Shown here: one piece after another, positions 42,346-45,775 of the stretch
Numbering within the stretch: position 1 is the stretch's first letter
Layout: every line of letters starts with the position of its first letter
NCBI RefSeq assembly: GCF_900167415.1
Contig: NZ_FUWU01000024.1
Location: 1-45,775, forward strand
Length of the DNA stretch: 45,775 nt
Direction: 5' to 3'
Origin: Fibrobacter intestinalis
GTDB taxonomy: Bacteria > Fibrobacterota > Fibrobacteria > Fibrobacterales > Fibrobacteraceae
Position numbers and translations under genes: made by a program
The notes under the pieces: model-generated
The model's input: the letters and a program-made list of their open reading frames with translations, nothing else
Told to the model about the DNA's origin: nothing
Database searches by the model: none

Positions 42346-43341
42346 ATGAAAATTTCGGACAAAGCCATCGGCTATATTTCTTTCGTCGCCATCGTTCTGA
42401 TTATCGTCGGCGTTTCTTTGGGAATGTGGAACGCCCACAAAGGAAGCTCCACCACAGCCATCATCGACTTTGACGAACTGGGCGCGCTTTCTCCAGAAGA
42501 CCCGATGACGGAGAATGGCTACGAAATCGGAAAAGTCGCTTCGGTGGAATGGCTCGGAGACCGTTCCCGAGTCACCGTGATTTTCGACAATCCTATCACC
42601 CTTCGGGAAGGCTCCTATTTTCGGAACGCTTCTTTCGCGTTAATGGGAGGACGCCGCATTGAATTGGTCAGGACTCACGAAGGGGAAATCTTGCCGCCCG
42701 ACCACGTTTTTCGCGGGGAATTTGTCCCCGGAATCACCGAATCGCTGCAGTTTATTTCTGTCATCCACGAACAGGCAAAAGTTTCCCGGGATGCCATTCT
42801 AGCCATTCTCGAAGGCTCCGAATCCGACCCGGGCGTCGTTCAAAAATACAACGAAACCATGCAAAATGTGGAAAATCTATTGAATCAATTCGACAAGACC
42901 GCCTCCACCGCCGGATTCAAAATTCAAGAAATTCTCGCACAAGCGGAAGCCGCCGCCCAAACCCTTGACCAAACGGCGAACACCGCCGATTCCAGCATCG
43001 GGCAAGCCACTGTTCTGGCGAAAAACGCCATTTCTTCTACTCAAAAGGCCTTTGTAAAACTTTCTACAGAATTGGAAAAAATCGAAGCCATTACACGGGC
43101 AGCGCAAGAGAATCCCACCCTGCAAAATCTGCTGGAAACCCAAGAAACCGTCCAAAGCGTGAACGCCCTCCACCAAAAGCTGAACGAATTTATTCAATCC
43201 ATCAATACCAAAGGGATTGCCCTTTATGACTCCAGCGGCAACAAAGTCAAGCTTATCCGCTGGAAAAACATCAACCTTATCGGCAAAACCGCTCGCCAAA
43301 AAGCCAAAGAAAGACAAAAAAAATCGCCAAATACCCCTTGA
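42346..43341 (+). CDS. MCE/MlaD-domain lipid-transport protein
   Basis: The 331-residue protein has one N-terminal membrane anchor (about residues 9-28), then an MCE domain (about 40-125; GYEIGKVASVEWLGDRSRVTV and the LREGSYFRNASFALMGGRRIEL region), and a long helical C-terminal part (about 135-290) rich in Gln, Ala, Glu and Thr, expected as a coiled coil. MlaD-type proteins shuttle phospholipids between inner and outer membrane with an MlaE permease and MlaF ATPase, neither of which is adjacent, so this is an orphan copy. It is likely in one transcript with the FIST-GGDEF gene. The tRNA-Asn promoter overlaps its stop codon. Confidence 0.85.
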   Translation: MKISDKAIGYISFVAIVLIIVGVSLGMWNAHKGSSTTAIIDFDELGALSPEDPMTENGYEIGKVASVEWLGDRSRVTVIFDNPITLREGSYFRNASFALMGGRRIELVRTHEGEILPPDHVFRGEFVPGITESLQFISVIHEQAKVSRDAILAILEGSESDPGVVQKYNETMQNVENLLNQFDKTASTAGFKIQEILAQAEAAAQTLDQTANTADSSIGQATVLAKNAISSTQKAFVKLSTELEKIEAITRAAQENPTLQNLLETQETVQSVNALHQKLNEFIQSINTKGIALYDSSGNKVKLIRWKNINLIGKTARQKAKERQKKSPNTP

Positions 43342-43366
43342 CAAGTTTTTTTTGCATTTATATATT
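43338..43366 (+). promoter_or_regulatory. Promoter of tRNA-Asn
   Basis: A perfect TTGACA is followed after exactly 17 bases by TATATT, with predicted start about 43373. The -35 box contains the stop codon of the upstream MCE gene. Confidence 0.85.
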
Positions 43367-43380
43367 TGCTGCACACCAAT

Positions 43381-43453
43381 TGCTTCATAGCTCAGTTGGT
43401 AGAGCCCCTGACTGTTAATCAGGTTGTCACTGGTTCGAGTCCAGTTGAAGCAG
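43381..43453 (+). tRNA. tRNA-Asn (anticodon GUU)
   Basis: A 73-base cloverleaf: acceptor TGCTTCA/TGAAGCA with discriminator G, D arm AGCTCAGTTGGTAGAGC, anticodon stem CCTGA/TCAGG with loop CTGTTAA (GTT at 43414-43416), and T arm CTGGTTCGAGTCCAG. The 3' CCA is not encoded. It is preceded by a strong promoter and followed by a terminator, so it is a single-gene unit. No truncated second copy was found in the window. Confidence 0.97.
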
Positions 43454-43456
43454 CTA

Positions 43457-43490
43457 GAAAGACTTCGAGAAATCGGAGTCTTTCTTGTTT
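43457..43490 (+). terminator. Terminator of tRNA-Asn
   Basis: A 12-bp stem (GAAAGACTTCGA/TCGGAGTCTTTC, one G-T pair) with a GAAA loop is followed by a T-rich tail just after the tRNA. Confidence 0.8.
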
Positions 43491-43566
43491 TATGGAGGGA
43501 AAATACACCGGTTGAATGCGCTTGGAGTGTACGATCACAAGATTAGGGATTAGCGATTAGCGGCGA

Positions 43567-43753
43567 GTGCCCTTCGGCAGGCTCAGGGACCGCTGCTTGG
43601 TGCACCTCGGTAAGCTCGGTAACCGCTGGTTGGTGAGCCTGCCGAACCAGTCGAACTAGTCGAACCACGGTTGGTGTGCTTCGACAGGCTCAGCAACCGG
43701 TTGTCGAACCATAACTAGCGATGAGTGATTAGTGGGCAGAGGGAAGTTGGAAG
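43567..43753. repeat. Clustered dispersed repeats with inverted match to 120-203
   Basis: Several related modules follow each other: CTTCGGCAGGCTCAGGGACC, CCTCGGTAAGCTCGGTAACC, GAGCCTGCCGAACCAGTCGA (inverted) and CTTCGACAGGCTCAGCAACC. The segment 43669-43710 is an exact reverse complement of 162-203 and the similarity runs on to about 43753. No coding potential is visible. Together with the following blocks it fills the roughly 970 bases between tRNA-Asn and the recombinase gene. Confidence 0.7.
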
Positions 43754-43867
43754 AATCGGTTTCTTGCCGCTTTGCGGTCTTCTCGTCGTGACGAAGGCAG
43801 GTCATTTATTTTAGCGGGAATTTCTTTTTATAAAGGGGGAACTCTTTTTCAGACGGAGGATTTTCTT

Positions 43868-43945
43868 TCACAAGGTGAACTTCTTTTCAAAGTGGAATGA
43901 CTCTTCATAAGGTGAATTTTCCCGCGGGTCGCGAGGTGCTCGCCT
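43868..43945. repeat. Dispersed intergenic repeat, copy B of 17-95
   Basis: Matches 17-95 in the same orientation by CACAAG-TGAACT, CTTTT-AAAG, TTCATAA-GTGA and GCGAGGTG. The word GAACTTCTTTTCAAA is also at 12765-12780. No gene is seen here. Confidence 0.5.
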
Positions 43946-44071
43946 ACCCATGAGCCTTGGAAGCTTCGCTTCCTTTAGGCGAATTGTCCCTTGCAGGGAT
44001 ACTTCAACTACGGAATCGGAGATTCCTAGTTTCAGGGATGCAAAGCCGTGGGAATCCACACCAGCGGCACG

Positions 44072-44106
44072 TCATTGCGAGCCGCGATAGCGACGTGGCA
44101 ATCCTA
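44072..44106 (+). repeat. CGTCATTGCGAG-type dispersed repeat
   Basis: It reads CGTCATTGCGAGCCGCG, then ATAGCGACGTGGCAATCC. It lies just before the inverted hairpin array, and the other end of that array is bounded by GCAATGACG (44248-44256), the reverse complement of the start of this repeat. Confidence 0.75.
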
Positions 44107-44126
44107 TCTGCGGAAAAAGGATTGCT

Positions 44127-44230
44127 TCTACACTTCGAGTATAACTCCACTAAGGTAACAAAGTTACCAAGTGTCGTATATCCACATAGAGGATAACTCC
44201 ACTAAGTCAATAAATTGACAAGTGTCGTAT
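44127..44230. repeat. Two-unit inverted copy of the hairpin array
   Basis: Read on the minus strand, this is the array of 12941-13096 with one unit fewer: one unit with stem GTCAAT/ATTGAC and one with stem GGTAAC/GTTACC, ending CGAAGTGTAG and AAGCAATCC exactly like the first copy. The outer CACT/AGTG pairs are kept. The copies are thus the same element with variable unit number. Confidence 0.9.
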
Positions 44231-44326
44231 AACCCCTGCGGAGTTCGCAATGACGGTCGCTTTCAAATGTGACTGATTTTCTCCTTGGCGAGCGCACAAT
44301 GACGGAGCAACCCGAACCAGCATTCC

Positions 44327-44403
44327 GTCATTGCGAGCCGCGTAGCGACGTGGCAATCCAAGCCAGCGGCACGTCATTGCGAGCCGCGTAGCGGCGTGGC
44401 AAT
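44327..44403 (+). repeat. Two tandem CGTCATTGCGAG-type repeats
   Basis: Two copies, 44327-44358 and 44372-44403, each start CGTCATTGCGAGCCGCGTAG and end GTGGCAATC, with a 13-base spacer (AAGCCAGCGGCA and neighbours). The spacer word CAGCGGCA also precedes the copy at 44072. They end 60 bases before the recombinase gene. Confidence 0.8.
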
Positions 44404-44463
44404 CTGTTTCTTTTTCGAGAATTTTTTGCAAACTTTGCACCGTAATGTAATAAAGGAGATTCC

Positions 44464-45543
44464 ATGCAGTTCAAGGAAGCGGCGGAAAGGTGGTTTGAAA
44501 AGAAGGCGGTGCTTTGGAGCGAGAGTTCCCGGGCGAAATACGCGAATATTTTGCAAAAGCATCTGTTGCCGTATTTTGGCGAAGTGGAGCTGGTCGGTTT
44601 TGATTCGGCTCTCGTACGAAATTTTGCGGAAAGCGCACTCGGAGAGCTTGCGGATTCCACGCGGCGTTTCGTGCTGGCGACCTTGCAGCAGATTTTGAAA
44701 TCGGCGCTTTCGCCGGAGGATTTTGGCGCGCTGGATTTTCCCCATGCTGGGACGCCTCGAAAGGGGGAAGCGGTTCCCCTCTCGCCTGAGGAAATTGCCG
44801 CGCTGATTCGTGCGCTGGAAAAGAACGAAAATCCAAAACTGGAGAACTCAGCCCGGAGCCTTTTGCTGATCGCTTTCACCGGGATGCGCCTGGGCGAAGC
44901 CTGCGCATTGAAATTTTCGGACTTTGACTTTGTGCGGAACACCATCAAAATTCACGGGACGCTGGAACGGCTACCGAATGAAAAGGGCGAAACGGCAAAT
45001 GACGCGGACACAAAAGGCGCAGACGAAAATCTCGCCGCCGAAACGGAAATCGCCAAGTTCCCGAAAACCATCCGCAAACTCTGCCCGCCGAAAAGCGAAA
45101 GCGGCCATCGGGAAATCCCCATCCCGGAAAATCTGCTCCAATGGCTGAAAAAGACGGCGAGGGAAAATCCGCCGGACAGTTTTTTGGTGAAGCACGACCA
45201 GCGGACTTTGCAGAACCATTTCAAGAAGTTTTTGAAGGCGGCGGGAATTGAAGTGGATGCCCACATCCACACCCTGCGGCACAGCTTCGCTACCCATGCG
45301 CTGACTTCTAACAAGGACCTGAAAACGCTCTCGGTGCTTCTCGGTCACGCCAGCACCCATACGACTCTTGACCTTTACGTGCACCCGACATTTGAGAGCA
45401 AGCGGCGCGTGCAGGAAGCGTTCTGGGAGTTCGTGAAGAACCCGAAGTGGGCGCAAGATCCTGCTCCGCAAAGAAATAGTGATTATTGGAACGAAAATTT
45501 TGGAAAATCGGGAGGTTCCGGGCGCAAGCCGGCCCAACGGTGA
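44464..45543 (+). CDS. Tyrosine recombinase/integrase (XerC/XerD-like)
   Basis: The 359-residue protein has an N-terminal SAM-like core-binding domain (residues 1-90) and a C-terminal catalytic domain with all expected residues: Arg142 in FTGMRLGEA, Lys210 in the beta hairpin PPKSESGHREIPI, His269 and Arg272 in HTLRHSFATH, His295 in LLGHAS and Tyr305 in TTLDLYVHP. It is longer than XerC or XerD (about 300) because of an insertion at about 168-205 (Asn, Asp, Lys, Glu-rich) and a C-terminal tail, so a lineage-specific integrase or a third Xer-like protein is more likely than the dif recombinase. AGGAG precedes the ATG by five bases. Repeats and a tRNA lie upstream. Confidence 0.85.
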   Translation: MQFKEAAERWFEKKAVLWSESSRAKYANILQKHLLPYFGEVELVGFDSALVRNFAESALGELADSTRRFVLATLQQILKSALSPEDFGALDFPHAGTPRKGEAVPLSPEEIAALIRALEKNENPKLENSARSLLLIAFTGMRLGEACALKFSDFDFVRNTIKIHGTLERLPNEKGETANDADTKGADENLAAETEIAKFPKTIRKLCPPKSESGHREIPIPENLLQWLKKTARENPPDSFLVKHDQRTLQNHFKKFLKAAGIEVDAHIHTLRHSFATHALTSNKDLKTLSVLLGHASTHTTLDLYVHPTFESKRRVQEAFWEFVKNPKWAQDPAPQRNSDYWNENFGKSGGSGRKPAQR

Positions 45544-45775
45544 ATTTCGCAGAAGTGCGCTTCTGCGAAAGTTTCCGCCAACGATAAGCAAAATATAACT
45601 CGGATTTGTAAAGATTGCAATACAAAAGACGTGAAAATCTTTGCAGAACCGGCCCGGATTTGACTGAAATCAACTCTGGGCGTAGGAATCCTAACCCCGG
45701 CAAGCGGATTTCCCTGCCAGGACATGTTCCAACCTGTCCCCTTTTTTGCTCGGCGGCGGCTCCGAGTCGGGAAAA
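45544..45775. other. Intergenic DNA to the window end
   Basis: I see no supported gene in these 232 bases. There is a short palindrome TAGGAATCCTA at about 45684-45694 and a T-run at 45740-45746. A minus-strand frame through here has no start signal or recognisable family. Confidence 0.4.

Noticed and set aside
43381-43453. tRNA-Asn as the left attachment site of an integrated element
   Set aside because: No duplicated tRNA 3' end is found in the window and there are no phage or conjugation genes; the right side lies beyond the sequence.

Overview
The window looks like a chromosomal segment of a Gram-negative, anaerobe-type bacterium of the Fibrobacterota (Fibrobacter or a close relative such as Hallerella). 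This is inferred from the mix of gene families (GH57 branching enzyme with a DUF4912 partner, PorV/PorQ-like outer-membrane protein, lipoproteins, SpmA-SpmB fusion, bacterial-type ProRS) and from general resemblance; no marker gene such as 16S is present to prove it.

Layout. 1-460: repeat-bearing intergenic DNA. 464-12629: housekeeping and envelope genes: an anchored parvulin-type PPIase (-), nadB (+), a four-gene minus-strand operon (lipoprotein, outer-membrane protein, DUF4912 protein with a histone-H1-like tail, GH57 glucan branching enzyme), then thrC and a fused SpmA/SpmB membrane protein (+). 12630-13171: a repeat block with a three-unit hairpin array. 13172-23566: a minus-strand recC-recB-recD-pepT operon. 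23567-26738: an AT-richer accessory patch with an unexplained 0.5-kb stretch, an HNH nuclease gene, a decayed 3' half of a cytosine-C5 methyltransferase gene and an intact-looking PD-(D/E)XK restriction endonuclease gene. 26970-29871: an FKBP_N/thioredoxin lipoprotein (-) and proS (+). 30050-34873: a second accessory island with a complete-looking restriction-modification pair, a hexapeptide acetyltransferase, a small overlapping ORF, a cyclophilin-like lipoprotein and a MATE transporter gene interrupted by an in-frame TAG. 35037-43341: an intact MATE transporter, a YhcC-type radical SAM protein, a sugar-porter MFS protein, argG, a FIST-GGDEF signalling protein and an MCE/MlaD protein. 43381-43453: tRNA-Asn(GUU) with a near-consensus promoter and its own terminator. 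43493-44463: a dense block of dispersed repeats. 44464-45543: a tyrosine recombinase.

How the parts fit. Core functions are NAD synthesis, threonine and arginine synthesis, translation (ProRS, tRNA-Asn), alpha-glucan branching, periplasmic protein folding and redox, and recombination/repair by RecBCD. Two separate restriction-modification loci lie just downstream of or near recBCD; one is visibly decaying. Large intergenic regions are built from a shared set of short dispersed repeats, including a notable 51-52 bp hairpin unit whose two variants differ by paired stem changes. I found no CRISPR array, cas gene, rRNA, prophage structural gene or transposase. The best candidates for something undescribed are the hairpin-array element, the DUF4912/GH57/envelope operon, the small ORF next to the cyclophilin-like lipoprotein, and the unexplained DNA at 23646-24170.
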